From Acinetobacter sp. ANC 4910 (GTDB lineage Bacteria; Pseudomonadota; Gammaproteobacteria; Pseudomonadales; Moraxellaceae): a DNA stretch of 64,000 bases. A program made the position numbers and the translations under genes. The notes beneath the pieces are model-generated. The model searched no databases. It saw only the letters and a program-made list of their open reading frames with translations, and had not been told where the DNA came from. Positions 8,545-17,428 of this stretch are shown one piece after another (positions within the stretch are counted from its first letter, which is position 1; every line of letters starts with the position of its first letter). The DNA is taken from the NCBI RefSeq assembly GCF_004331035.1, contig NZ_SJNT01000003.1, positions 1 to 64,000 on the forward strand, read 5' to 3'.

Positions 8545-9231
8545 ATGAGCAAACATGATTCATCGCTTTCTAAAGATCAGTACAACTTACTGAAAGCCTT
8601 TAAAAAGCAAATCAATCACCCCCATTCAACAGCGATTGAGCGACAGACTGAAACTCAAAAGCAAGCGGTGGTGGCTGAACCTGATGATGCCGAATTATTT
8701 CTAAAATCCATGCAAGGCGTACACAAAATGGATGTCGGCAATATCGCTCAGATTGCCAAAAGTCCGAAAAAGAAATTAGACGCTCAGGTTTTAGCAAAGC
8801 GAGCAGCGGCTATTGGTCCAACTGAATCTGAAATGACTGAACTTTCCGATACACAAGCCATGCTCAACCCAGTTGCCAGTCAAGCGAATTTGAGTTATCG
8901 CATTGCGACGTTGCAACATAAAGTTTTTGAAGATTTAAAAGCAGGTAAAATCCGTTGGTTTGAAGCGGTAGATTTACATGGCTGCACCGTAGAGCAAGCC
9001 CGTGCTGCCGTACTTCAAATTATTCAAATGGCAAAAGATGAAAATCAGAATGTCATTAAAATTGTACACGGCAAAGGTCCTGAAGCTATTTTAAAAACCT
9101 ATGTGAATGGCTGGCTACGTCAGCATCGTGATGTACTGGCATTTGTAAGTGCACCTGAAAATCAGGGTGGTACGGGGGCTGTTTTAGTTTTACTAAAACG
9201 TTCAGAAAAAAATCCGAAACACAAACAGTAA
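8545..9231 (+). CDS. Smr-domain protein (SmrA/YdaL-like)
   Basis: 228 residues from the ATG at 8545 (MSKHDSSLS); an extension of 49 residues upstream is hydrophobic and unrelated in style. The N-terminal half is charged and probably disordered or helical. The C-terminal ~85 residues are a Small MutS-Related domain with the hallmark DLHG motif and the downstream IVHGKGP motif, the elements linked to nicking/nuclease activity. Stand-alone Smr proteins such as E. coli SmrA/SmrB act on nucleic acids; SmrB cleaves mRNA at collided ribosomes. No partner gene is evident next door. Domain is certain, cellular role not. Confidence 0.85.
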   Translation: MSKHDSSLSKDQYNLLKAFKKQINHPHSTAIERQTETQKQAVVAEPDDAELFLKSMQGVHKMDVGNIAQIAKSPKKKLDAQVLAKRAAAIGPTESEMTELSDTQAMLNPVASQANLSYRIATLQHKVFEDLKAGKIRWFEAVDLHGCTVEQARAAVLQIIQMAKDENQNVIKIVHGKGPEAILKTYVNGWLRQHRDVLAFVSAPENQGGTGAVLVLLKRSEKNPKHKQ

Positions 9232-9318
9232 TCGGATTTTGATATTAAACACGGTATTTTTTCGGTTTTCTGGTACAATGCCGTCCTTGTTCAATATAAG
9301 AGTAAGTGAAAACGTCTT

Positions 9319-9873
9319 ATGTCTATGCAGCAATCCTACGCAAACATTTTAACTGCCGTTGGTGAAGACCTGAATCGTCCAGGTTTACTTGATACACCTG
9401 TGCGTGCTGCTAAAGCGTTTTCGTATTTAACGTCTGGTTATAGTAAGACGCTAGAAGAAGTGACCAATAAAGCGGTGTTCCCATCGGACAACCGTGAAAT
9501 GGTCTTGGTGAAAAATATTGAATTTTATTCGCTTTGCGAACACCATCTCCTCCCGTTCTATGGTCGTGTGCATATCGCTTATTTACCTGAAGGTCATGTG
9601 CTTGGCTTATCTAAATTTGCTCGCATTACTGAAATGTTCGCACGTCGTTTACAAATTCAAGAAAACTTGACTCAACAAATTGCCGAAGCTGTTGCTGAAG
9701 TAACGCAAGCGCGTGGTGTTGCCGTGGTCATTGATTCTGCACATATGTGCATGATGATGCGTGGTGTGGGCAAACAAGAATCGACGACACGTACAGTTTC
9801 ATTTCTCGGTGAATTTAAAACAGATAAAGAATCACGTCGTGAATTCCTCAGTGCTGTACCCGAAAGTTACTGA
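9319..9873 (+). CDS. folE: GTP cyclohydrolase I
   Basis: 184 residues, normal length. Zinc ligands Cys73 and His76 in SLCEHHLLP and Cys144 in HMCMMMRG are all present, as is the [12 protein letters not shown] segment. It converts GTP to dihydroneopterin triphosphate, the first step of folate (and, through related pterins, queuosine) synthesis. A -10-like TACAAT sits about 40 bases upstream. It is a single transcription unit ended by a shared terminator with the convergent arsH. Confidence 0.95.
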   Translation: MSMQQSYANILTAVGEDLNRPGLLDTPVRAAKAFSYLTSGYSKTLEEVTNKAVFPSDNREMVLVKNIEFYSLCEHHLLPFYGRVHIAYLPEGHVLGLSKFARITEMFARRLQIQENLTQQIAEAVAEVTQARGVAVVIDSAHMCMMMRGVGKQESTTRTVSFLGEFKTDKESRREFLSAVPESY

Positions 9874-9893
9874 TTCATCTCAAATGAATTAGA

Positions 9894-9923
9894 AAATAAA
9901 CCCCGAAATATTCGGGGTTTATT
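9894..9923. terminator. Bidirectional terminator between folE and arsH
   Basis: AAACCCCGAA and TTCGGGGTTT form a stem with a 3-base loop and A/T runs on both sides, so it can end transcripts from folE (plus) and the ars operon (minus). Confidence 0.85.
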
Positions 9924-9929
9924 TTTATA

Positions 9930-10634
9930 TTATAGTGAACGCTGATTCACACGCTTCGACAACTGTTCTGCGGTTTCAACACGTTCAGAGTAACGATCCG
10001 TTAAATAGGTTGCCTGTCCACGGGTTAACAAAGTAAATTTATACAATTCTTCCATCACATCCACAATACGGGTGTAGAAAGACGAATCTTTCATTGAGCC
10101 ATCTTCTTCAAACTCCAAGAATGCTTTTGGAATTGAAGACTGATTTGGAATGGTGATCATACGCATCCAGCGTCCTAATATACGCATTTGGTTGAGTGCA
10201 TTAAATGATTGCGAACCACCACACACTTGCATCAAAGCCAGTGTTTTGCCTTGTGTCGCTCGAATAGCTCCTGCTGCCAGCGGAATCCAGTCAATCTGTG
10301 CTTTAAAAATCGAACTCATGGAACCATGACGTTCTGGTGAACACCAAACCATACCTTCCGACCAAGCCAACAGCTCGTGCAACTCTTTGACTTTTGCATG
10401 ATCCAGATCAGCATCTTCGGGTAAAGGTAAGCCTTTAGGGTGAAAAATTTTCACTTCAGCGCCGAAGTATCCCAGAATTCGACCCGCTTCCTGTACTGCC
10501 AAACGACTATAAGAACGTTCACGGTTTGAACCATACAACAGCAAAATGCGTGGCGGATGATCAATAGTTTTCGCTTGTACCTGCTCCAGAGTTGGCTTTG
10601 GTAATAACGCTAAATCAATATTTGCAAAACTCAT
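9930..10634 (-). CDS. arsH: Arsenical resistance protein ArsH (NADPH-dependent FMN oxidoreductase)
   Basis: 234 residues, usual ArsH length. The FMN-binding loop [15 protein letters not shown] near residue 32 and the [20 protein letters not shown] segment are ArsH signatures. The family reduces FMN-dependent substrates and detoxifies organoarsenicals by oxidising trivalent methylated species. Its start overlaps the acr3 stop by four bases (ATGA), so it is translationally coupled as the last gene of arsR-acr3-arsH. Confidence 0.93.
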   Translation of the reverse strand: MSFANIDLALLPKPTLEQVQAKTIDHPPRILLLYGSNRERSYSRLAVQEAGRILGYFGAEVKIFHPKGLPLPEDADLDHAKVKELHELLAWSEGMVWCSPERHGSMSSIFKAQIDWIPLAAGAIRATQGKTLALMQVCGGSQSFNALNQMRILGRWMRMITIPNQSSIPKAFLEFEEDGSMKDSSFYTRIVDVMEELYKFTLLTRGQATYLTDRYSERVETAEQLSKRVNQRSL

Positions 10635-11680
10635 CCCAACACCTCAGTTTTAAAATATTTTTTGCGTAACCACAAAGACACGCTGACTAGTGCAATTAAC
10701 ACAGGAACTTCCACCAATGGACCAATGACCGTGGTAAAGGCGACTGGAGAAGCCAAACCAAAGGTTGCAATCGCAACAGCCAATGCCAGTTCAAAGTTAT
10801 TGCCCGCAGCCGTAAATGAAATGGCGGTGGTACGCGCGTAGTTATTGCCCATCCATTTGCTCATAAAGAAGCTGATAAAGAACATCACCACAAAATAAAT
10901 AGTCAATGGAATCGCGATACGCAATACATCCATCGGCAGGCTGACCACTTCACCACCTTTGAGGCTAAACATCGCTACAATGGTGAAGAGCAATGCCATT
11001 AAACTGAGTGGTCCAATTTTTGGCAGGAAATGGGCTTGATACCATGCCAAACCTTTTTGTTTGACTAAAATCAGACGGGTGAAAAAACCCAATAAAAATG
11101 GAATGCCCAAATAGATCAGTACCGCTTGGGTAATCATCCAAAAACTGACTTGAATGACTTGCGCCTCAACCCCGAAATATGGTGGCAAGAAACTCAGGAA
11201 TAGCCATGCATAACTGCTGAAGAATAAAATCTGGAAAATACTATTAAATGCCACTAATGCTGCAACATATTGATTATCACCACATGCCAGATCATTCCAA
11301 ACCAAAACCATGGCAATACAACGTGCCAGCCCAATTAAGATGAGTCCGGTCATGTATTCGGGATAAGACTGTAGAAATACAATCGCCAAGACAAACATCA
11401 GACATGGTGCAATTAACCAGTTTTGTACCAGTGACAGCGTCAAAGTTCGCTTATCTTTAAAAACTTCTGGTAAGGCGGCATAGTCGACCTTCGCCAACGG
11501 TGGATACATCATCACAATAAGACCAATGGCAATTGGAATATTGACACTGCCGACATGCATTTGATTTAAAGCAACCGAAGCTTGAGGGATAAATACCCCG
11601 ATCGCCACTCCAAGCGCCATGGCAATAAAAATCCACAAGGTTAAATTGCGGTCTAAAAAAGAAAGTCTAGAAGTCGACAT
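10631..11680 (-). CDS. ACR3-family arsenite efflux permease
   Basis: 349 residues from the ATG at 11680 ([12 protein letters not shown] matches the usual ACR3 beginning; a start nine codons upstream is possible but atypical). About ten transmembrane helices are visible. The conserved cysteine in [11 protein letters not shown] (Cys121) and the preceding QNWLIAP segment are ACR3 features. It exports arsenite across the inner membrane using the proton-motive force. Often labelled arsB in annotations, but the sequence is ACR3, not the 12-helix ArsB. Sits between arsR and arsH. Confidence 0.93.
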   Translation of the reverse strand: MSTSRLSFLDRNLTLWIFIAMALGVAIGVFIPQASVALNQMHVGSVNIPIAIGLIVMMYPPLAKVDYAALPEVFKDKRTLTLSLVQNWLIAPCLMFVLAIVFLQSYPEYMTGLILIGLARCIAMVLVWNDLACGDNQYVAALVAFNSIFQILFFSSYAWLFLSFLPPYFGVEAQVIQVSFWMITQAVLIYLGIPFLLGFFTRLILVKQKGLAWYQAHFLPKIGPLSLMALLFTIVAMFSLKGGEVVSLPMDVLRIAIPLTIYFVVMFFISFFMSKWMGNNYARTTAISFTAAGNNFELALAVAIATFGLASPVAFTTVIGPLVEVPVLIALVSVSLWLRKKYFKTEVLG

Positions 11681-11881
11681 GTATTTTCTCAAGCAGGGAG
11701 ATTTCATTCACCGAATGGATGAGATTCGATACGTTTTCTGATCAACTTAAAACAAACAAGCATCTAATCTTCTAAATACAAGATAGATTCGATTCTGACT
11801 TTATTTATTCAGGACCCCATCTGGGTATTAAATTCATTCAAACATCAGTTATCGGACAATAGACCAACTGAATAAAGTGAA

Positions 11882-12205
11882 TCAATCACAATGGATATTG
11901 GTCGAAGTATTCAAATAAAGAGTTTCTCTGTCTGTTTGCGCTGACTGAGCAATGATCTTTAACACCGCATTCGCCCATTCAGGTAAGTCTGGATTTACGC
12001 GGTAATATACCCACTGCCCTTTGCGCTGATCTAATAAAACCGACAAATTTCTTAACAATGCCAAATGTCGTGAAATCTTAGGCTGACTCAATTGCAATAA
12101 TTCCGTCAGTTCACACACACATACATTTTCTCTCACGAGTACCCATTTAATAATCTCCAAGCGAGTGGGGTCAGAGAGACATTTAAAGAAATCAGTTTGA
12201 TCCAT
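11882..12205 (-). CDS. arsR: ArsR-family arsenite-responsive repressor
   Basis: 107 residues from the ATG at 12205; the frame upstream begins only with TTG. Winged-helix ArsR/SmtB fold with the metalloid-binding motif ENVCVCEL (Cys29 and Cys31) in the recognition helix region, followed by LLQLSQPKISRHLALLR. The family represses ars genes and leaves DNA when As(III) binds the cysteines. It is the first gene of the minus-strand ars operon, separated from divergent arsC by about 90 bases that contain a palindrome. Confidence 0.93.
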   Translation of the reverse strand: MDQTDFFKCLSDPTRLEIIKWVLVRENVCVCELTELLQLSQPKISRHLALLRNLSVLLDQRKGQWVYYRVNPDLPEWANAVLKIIAQSAQTDRETLYLNTSTNIHCD

Positions 12206-12233
12206 TTTACAGCCCAAAAATTAATAATTGCAA

Positions 12234-12245
12234 ATATACGTATAT
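12234..12245. promoter_or_regulatory. Candidate ArsR operator between arsR and arsC
   Basis: ATATACGTATAT is a perfect 12-base palindrome in the divergent arsR/arsC promoter, with a further partial copy (CATATATAAATG) beside it. ArsR sites are AT-rich dyads of this general type. Assignment by position and symmetry only. Confidence 0.55.
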
Positions 12246-12295
12246 CCATATATAAATGCAATAAAGTTTATTTAACAAAAGATGATGTCTAAAAA

Positions 12296-12718
12296 ATGAT
12301 TAAGATTTATCATAATCCTGCTTGTGGTACGTCCAGAAATACCCTGGGTCTGATACAAAATACAGGTCAAGAACCAGAAATTATTGAATATCTTAAAACT
12401 CCGCCTACTAAAGAGGAACTGATTGATTTAATCAAGCGCTCAGGATTATCTGTACGGGACGTTTTACGCAAGAATGTTCCATCTTATGAAGAATTACAAC
12501 TAGAAAAGTCAACGCATAGTGATGAGCAACTTATTGATTTTATGCTGCAATATCCAATTTTAATCAATAGACCTTTTGTGGTAACAGAACTAGGCGTGAG
12601 ATTATGTCGCCCCTCTGAAGTCGTTCTTGAAATTCTTGCAGAACCACAACGTGGTAGTTTTAGCAAAGAAGATGGCGAGCTATTAATCGATGCAAATGGG
12701 AAATTGATTAGAAAGTAA
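12296..12718 (+). CDS. arsC: Glutaredoxin-coupled arsenate reductase
   Basis: 140 residues, matching the E. coli plasmid-type ArsC. The active site HNPACGTSRN places the catalytic Cys at residue 10, and an arginine-containing RPFVV segment follows around residue 93. It reduces arsenate to arsenite, which the ACR3 pump exports. It is transcribed divergently from arsR-acr3-arsH and presumably shares the repressor site at 12234-12245. Ends in a strong terminator. Confidence 0.93.
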   Translation: MIKIYHNPACGTSRNTLGLIQNTGQEPEIIEYLKTPPTKEELIDLIKRSGLSVRDVLRKNVPSYEELQLEKSTHSDEQLIDFMLQYPILINRPFVVTELGVRLCRPSEVVLEILAEPQRGSFSKEDGELLIDANGKLIRK

Positions 12719-12730
12719 AATGTACTTAAG

Positions 12731-12759
12731 AAAAAAGGTGCTTTTGATGCACCTTTTTT
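12731..12759. terminator. Terminator between arsC and the DUF4105 gene
   Basis: AAAAAAGGTGC and GCACCTTTTTT pair around a 7-base loop; A and T runs on both sides suit both convergent transcripts. Confidence 0.85.
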
Positions 12760-12771
12760 CTAGCGTTAAGT

Positions 12772-14655
12772 TCAGAAAAATCGAACATAACCAAAGCTCA
12801 GCTTATTCCAATCTTTTTCATCTTGATATTGATACTCCCACCCTACGCGTAATGCATTCTGAGCGCTAATGGCATATTGTAATTGCGAATTCAATCTGAC
12901 TTGCCATTGATGCGAATCTTCCCAATATGGCAATTCAACTTGTACAATTGAATTAATATGGTCTGTCCAAATATTCTGACAACCTACTGTTGGCCCCATT
13001 CCCAATCGCCAACCTTTCTCCAACGATTTTCCACCCTGAAGATAGGTTTGTATTTGTGCATAACACAGATTCTCTCGTTTTGAGTCCGCATAGCTGTAGC
13101 CCATCTGCGTTTTTAAACTGGCAACACCATGTTGATCCTGCTCGCTAAAATTCCCTGAAGAATCAGTCGCTTCTTGTTGCCAACCCAGATTAAATCCCCA
13201 TGTCAACGGCGTTTTAAACGCTGTAATCGGGTTATAAGAATTTACTGTCAGAAAGTCGAAATGTTCTAACTTCAACTCATCCTCACGGAATTGAATAGCC
13301 CCATCCCAAAACAACAATTGTGTTCCAAGACGGTATCCACCTTGAGGATCAATCAAATCATGATAGGCTTGACGATGTCCCAACTCAATAAATTCATTGC
13401 CTTGAACAGTTCCTGCTTTTACAGAGAAATTTCGAGCATCATGTGATTGTGTCGGGTCAATACGTGGGCGCTCAGGCGCTTGACGCTGCTTATCTAAATC
13501 GATCGCACTGCGTAAAATAAGTAATTCACGAAGATTAGGCTGTGCAAAAGCAACATCCACTTTACGTGCGACCAATTGCAAATACAAATCGTCATAGGCC
13601 ATTTCTAAAATTTTGGCACGATCTTCCGCAGAATAAGCCACCAAAATTTCCAGTCTTTGTTTTTGCTCGGCAAAGGCAACCTGATGTGCTGTTTTGGCCA
13701 AATTTTGCCCATGCTGTTTGGCTTGTGCCAATAATTGGGTTTCTAAAGCCGGACGATAAACTGTTTCACGAACAATCCCTTGTTGATCAATGGCTTTAAT
13801 GGTCTGCATTGGAATGGCAGCCACTTTAAACTGTTGACTTAAATTGAGTTCAGGACGGACTAAATCAATTAATCCTAATAGGCGATAAGCACAGTTATCA
13901 CTGACAAAATAATAGGGAAAAGTCACATGTTGCATTTCCCAGATATGCTGGACCAAAAAGCGAGTTTCTTCTGGGTTTAAATTGAGTTCATATTCCCACA
14001 AATCACGACTTTCTAAATCACCATATTCTTTTACTTTGCGATAATACGGCATTAAAGAGTATTCGCCAGGATATTGTCCTGTTAAACCTTTCCAAGCAAA
14101 AGACCAACCATCAGCGCTTGCGACCGTGGCTGCATAGTTCACCGCATAGGAAACCAAGTTTAATTGCTTCTGATCTTTGGGGTCTAAACGCAATAGAGTA
14201 TGCCCAAACATCGAACTCGGATTCCCCATAAAGTCAGTTGCATAAATTAAAGTGGCTTTATAGGGTTTGATTTCACCAAGCCATTTGTCTAATTCAGGAC
14301 ATTCAACGTGGGGCAAATCTGTCGTGGCAATATTCAGTTGCTGAATTAACCATTGGCTACGTGCTGGAAATCGGCAGCGAACGGATTGATTCGGAGCTGC
14401 GGATAAGAACAATGCTTCGATATTGGCATTTAATTCATTTTGTAAGTGTGTACGTCCTTCGGGGCTAAGAAAATAGCCTGTATAGTGAACTGCACTCTGC
14501 CCTTTGGAGTCGGCATACATTAATCTTTGCCAAGTTGTCTCTTGCACGAGGTGTTTCTGGGTCGCCATTTGAACATAGTGCATAGACGATGTGGGTTCAA
14601 CGGCATACGCCAGACTAGAACCCAATAAAGCTGTAAATAATGCAATCTTTTTCAT
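12772..14655 (-). CDS. DUF4105 (Lnb-like) periplasmic protein with C-terminal barrel-like region
   Basis: 627 residues with a signal peptide (cut near AYA-VEP). The N-terminal half is DUF4105: Cys94 in RCRFPAR and Cys119 in VECP could form a disulfide, His152 lies in GNPSSMFGH, and Cys255 in SDNCAYRL. The FGH/DNC pair is the conserved Cys-His set of the family, which includes Bdellovibrio Lnb, a lipoprotein N-acylating enzyme. The C-terminal ~230 residues have repeating short strands and end in YVRFF, like an outer membrane barrel. A DUF3015 gene lies directly upstream on the same strand, separated by a hairpin. Enzymatic role here is inference; it could be an envelope protease or acyltransferase. 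Confidence 0.8.
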   Translation of the reverse strand: MKKIALFTALLGSSLAYAVEPTSSMHYVQMATQKHLVQETTWQRLMYADSKGQSAVHYTGYFLSPEGRTHLQNELNANIEALFLSAAPNQSVRCRFPARSQWLIQQLNIATTDLPHVECPELDKWLGEIKPYKATLIYATDFMGNPSSMFGHTLLRLDPKDQKQLNLVSYAVNYAATVASADGWSFAWKGLTGQYPGEYSLMPYYRKVKEYGDLESRDLWEYELNLNPEETRFLVQHIWEMQHVTFPYYFVSDNCAYRLLGLIDLVRPELNLSQQFKVAAIPMQTIKAIDQQGIVRETVYRPALETQLLAQAKQHGQNLAKTAHQVAFAEQKQRLEILVAYSAEDRAKILEMAYDDLYLQLVARKVDVAFAQPNLRELLILRSAIDLDKQRQAPERPRIDPTQSHDARNFSVKAGTVQGNEFIELGHRQAYHDLIDPQGGYRLGTQLLFWDGAIQFREDELKLEHFDFLTVNSYNPITAFKTPLTWGFNLGWQQEATDSSGNFSEQDQHGVASLKTQMGYSYADSKRENLCYAQIQTYLQGGKSLEKGWRLGMGPTVGCQNIWTDHINSIVQVELPYWEDSHQWQVRLNSQLQYAISAQNALRVGWEYQYQDEKDWNKLSFGYVRFF

Positions 14656-14679
14656 TAAATTTAATATTTTTAGATATAA

Positions 14680-14706
14680 AAAACCCTGTCGTATTGACAG
14701 GGTTTT
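14680..14706 (-). terminator. Hairpin between the DUF3015 and DUF4105 genes
   Basis: AAAACCCTGTC and GACAGGGTTTT form an 11-base stem with a 5-base loop. On the minus strand it follows the DUF3015 stop by about 12 bases and is followed by a T run, so it can terminate or attenuate transcription before DUF4105. Confidence 0.8.
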
Positions 14707-14717
14707 ACAACAATCAA

Positions 14718-15188
14718 TTAGACGTAAGCTTTAAGGACTGCATCTTTTGCCATTACCGCTTGTAGAGAAGTTAAAACTTTGTAAGAATCTTTATTCTCTG
14801 TAGAATAAATTTCAGCAAAATTTTGCTTAGATACGGCAAAGAAACGTGCTTTATCTTGCGCTTTAATATTGAGTAATTCAGCCAATACATTCAAGCTTTC
14901 GCCCTGACCCACCGCCATATCACGCGCCAATGCTTCTGCATTTTCATTGGTGAATGTGACTGCTTGTGCAGTGACTGTACCCGAACCACTACAACCGAGA
15001 GTACCAAATGTGATACCAAATAATTGGTTGGCAAATAGACCATTTGTTGTAGCGGCAAGTAATTTTGCCACTTTACCAGATTGACCCGCCCAAATCTCAG
15101 AACCAATACCGCAACCCGCATCGCTATCTGCAAATGCTGCTGTAGAACCTATTGCCAATACTGCTGCTAACGCTACTTTTTTTAACAT
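14718..15188 (-). CDS. DUF3015 family exported protein
   Basis: 156 residues. Signal peptide MLKKVALAAVLAIGSTAAFA cut before DSDAGCGIGS. The mature part carries the family pattern: two early cysteines (AGCGIG and FGTLGCSG), an Ala/Asn-rich helix with VNVLAELL-like sequence, and a C-terminal helix. Function unknown. In many gammaproteobacteria DUF3015 and DUF4105 genes are neighbours as I recall, and here they are adjacent on the same strand, which suggests they work together in the envelope. The intervening hairpin implies it is made in excess of its neighbour. Confidence 0.82.
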   Translation of the reverse strand: MLKKVALAAVLAIGSTAAFADSDAGCGIGSEIWAGQSGKVAKLLAATTNGLFANQLFGITFGTLGCSGSGTVTAQAVTFTNENAEALARDMAVGQGESLNVLAELLNIKAQDKARFFAVSKQNFAEIYSTENKDSYKVLTSLQAVMAKDAVLKAYV

Positions 15189-15321
15189 CGCACTTCTCCA
15201 GAATTATTCTCTGAGTGTTCTAATTATTTACATGTAATGATGGATTACACAAACTTAGATTATCCGCATATCTTTAATAACGCAAAACAATTTATACTAA
15301 AGTTAAAAAACTTAAACTAAG

Positions 15322-16134
15322 CTATTCATATTCATCATTATTTAACTGCCAATTTCCCTGTGAATTGCGTATTCCGAGTATTTTCAAGACTAAAACTAAA
15401 CTTAATAATAACAACAAATACCACGAACCTAACTTTCCCCAACCGACCATATGCCAAGCATCAACCTGACTTGGATAAAGCCAGATTTTGTAAAAAGTAC
15501 TCACGTTTTCTGCAAGCCAAATAATAAAAGCCAAGACCCACAGAATAGGTAACATCGGCAGTTGAATGCTGTGATGTTGTAATTCAAAACTAATCTTGGT
15601 TTTCCAGAACAGGACGATACTCCAGCAAAACAGTACATATCGAATATCTGGAATAAAGAATTTGCTCATAAAATTCAAATAAGACAACACTGCCAAAGTC
15701 AACATATGACTAAATTTAGGCAAGGCCTTAAAAGATACGGTATAAAGCCTTAAAGAACGCGCAAAAAAACTTCCGACGGCTGAATACATAAACCCAGCAA
15801 ATAAAGGCACTGTCCACAGTTTAAAGATTGCAGGTTGTGGATATTGCCATGACGCAATCGCAGGATGCGTAAGGAAAATTTCCATCCCCATTGCCATGAT
15901 GTGAAACAGCGCGATAACTCTTGCTTCTGTCCAAGATTCTAATTTTAAACACAATAAACAGCATTGAATAACTAAGGCATAAAACAACAGGTAGTCATAA
16001 CGGTAAAAACCATAATGAGGTTCATAACCTAAAGGCGCAGTAAAAACAAAAGCCAATAACAAGAGTATTCCAAATAAGGCAGCCGAAGCTGCCTTATAAG
16101 AAAACTCAACACAAGATTGAGCAACACGTAACAC
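15322..16134 (-). CDS. DUF817 family integral membrane protein
   Basis: 270 residues with about eight hydrophobic helices. Segments such as MAMGMEIFLTHPAIASWQYP and VPLFAGFMYSAVGS followed by a C-terminal NVSTFYKIWLYP stretch match the DUF817 family as I know it. Function unknown; the inner membrane location is clear from composition. It starts 21 bases after the hemE stop on the same strand, so the two are likely cotranscribed, although no haem-related motif is seen in it. Confidence 0.78.
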   Translation of the reverse strand: MLRVAQSCVEFSYKAASAALFGILLLLAFVFTAPLGYEPHYGFYRYDYLLFYALVIQCCLLCLKLESWTEARVIALFHIMAMGMEIFLTHPAIASWQYPQPAIFKLWTVPLFAGFMYSAVGSFFARSLRLYTVSFKALPKFSHMLTLAVLSYLNFMSKFFIPDIRYVLFCWSIVLFWKTKISFELQHHSIQLPMLPILWVLAFIIWLAENVSTFYKIWLYPSQVDAWHMVGWGKLGSWYLLLLLSLVLVLKILGIRNSQGNWQLNNDEYE

Positions 16135-16155
16135 AGTAAATACTCAGCCTTAAAT

Positions 16156-17226
16156 TTATAGATACTTTGCGCTGTATTCATGTACGGTATCAATGAACAC
16201 TTTTGGATGATCCGGATTCACCCATTGCGTAATACCATGACCTAAATTCGCAATATATCCTGTTTTTTCGCCATTGGCATAAGCATCATCCAACATAGCT
16301 TGAGTGGCTTTTTGAATGGTTTGTGAAGAACCATATAAAGTTGCCGGATCTAAATTGCCTTGTAACGCTGCACGACCATTCACGATTTTACGTGCTACAG
16401 ACAATGGCGTCGTCCAGTCCAAGCCTAGTGCATCTGCACCTGTTGCGACCATTGGCTCTAACCATTGACCACCACCCTTGGTGAATAAAATCACTGGAAT
16501 TTTGCGACCATCTTTCTCACGATTTAAACCACAGATAATTTTCTGCATGTAATTTAATGAAAATTCGATATATTCACGATGTGCTAATGCCCCACCCCAA
16601 CTGTCAAAAATTTGAACTGCTTGGGCACCCGCATCAATTTGTGCATTTAAATAGTCAATGACGGCAATGGCTAAACGATCCAGCAAAGCATGTAAAACTT
16701 CTGGCTGTGCATACATCATGTGCTTGGTATAGCGGAAGTCTTTACTGGAACCACCCTCAACCATATAAGTTGCTAAAGTCCAAGGACTTCCAGAAAAGCC
16801 TATCAGTGGCACTTGACCACCTAAAGCGGAACGAATGGTCGATACCGCATTCATGACATAATCTAAATCAGACTTTGCGTTGAATTTCGGTAAATTCATG
16901 ACATCTTGTTCAGTCCGTACAGTTTTATGAAACTTTGGACCTTCGCCTGCCTCAAAATACAGACCTAAACCTAAGGCATCTGGAACGGTCAAAATGTCCG
17001 AAAATAAAATTGCGGCATCTAAGTCATAACGACGTAAAGGTTGTAAGGTCACTTCACATGCAAACTCAGTATTTTTACATAAAGAAAGGAAATCACCTGC
17101 CTTTGCACGTGTTTCACGATACTCAGGTAAATAGCGCCCTGCCTGACGCATCATCCATACAGGCGTAGTATCAACAGGCTCACGCAATAAAGCACGCAGA
17201 AAACGATCATTTTTTAAGGTCGCCAT
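16156..17226 (-). CDS. hemE: Uroporphyrinogen decarboxylase
   Basis: 356 residues, normal length. Signature [16 protein letters not shown] near residues 21-36, the second signature [16 protein letters not shown], and the late [12 protein letters not shown] segment are present. It decarboxylates uroporphyrinogen III to coproporphyrinogen III in haem synthesis. First gene of a likely two-gene unit with the DUF817 gene. Confidence 0.96.
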   Translation of the reverse strand: MATLKNDRFLRALLREPVDTTPVWMMRQAGRYLPEYRETRAKAGDFLSLCKNTEFACEVTLQPLRRYDLDAAILFSDILTVPDALGLGLYFEAGEGPKFHKTVRTEQDVMNLPKFNAKSDLDYVMNAVSTIRSALGGQVPLIGFSGSPWTLATYMVEGGSSKDFRYTKHMMYAQPEVLHALLDRLAIAVIDYLNAQIDAGAQAVQIFDSWGGALAHREYIEFSLNYMQKIICGLNREKDGRKIPVILFTKGGGQWLEPMVATGADALGLDWTTPLSVARKIVNGRAALQGNLDPATLYGSSQTIQKATQAMLDDAYANGEKTGYIANLGHGITQWVNPDHPKVFIDTVHEYSAKYL

Positions 17227-17428
17227 TGACTTTCCTAACTTAATTTAATCTTTGCAGCATCATAACAAAAAGGACTAAATTTTAATAACTTCTAACACGA
17301 TTAAAATTTAATGTTCTTGTTCGACAAATGTCTATTTACACAAAACAAATACTGCATCTGCCATTTTTTTCTGCAATACTTGTGTCGTTTGTCACTTAGT
17401 AAATGAATAATTCTTAAGGTTGAATTAC

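Noticed and set aside
9930..12718. Arsenic cluster as a novel defence
   Set aside because: Ordinary arsR-acr3-arsH with divergent arsC.
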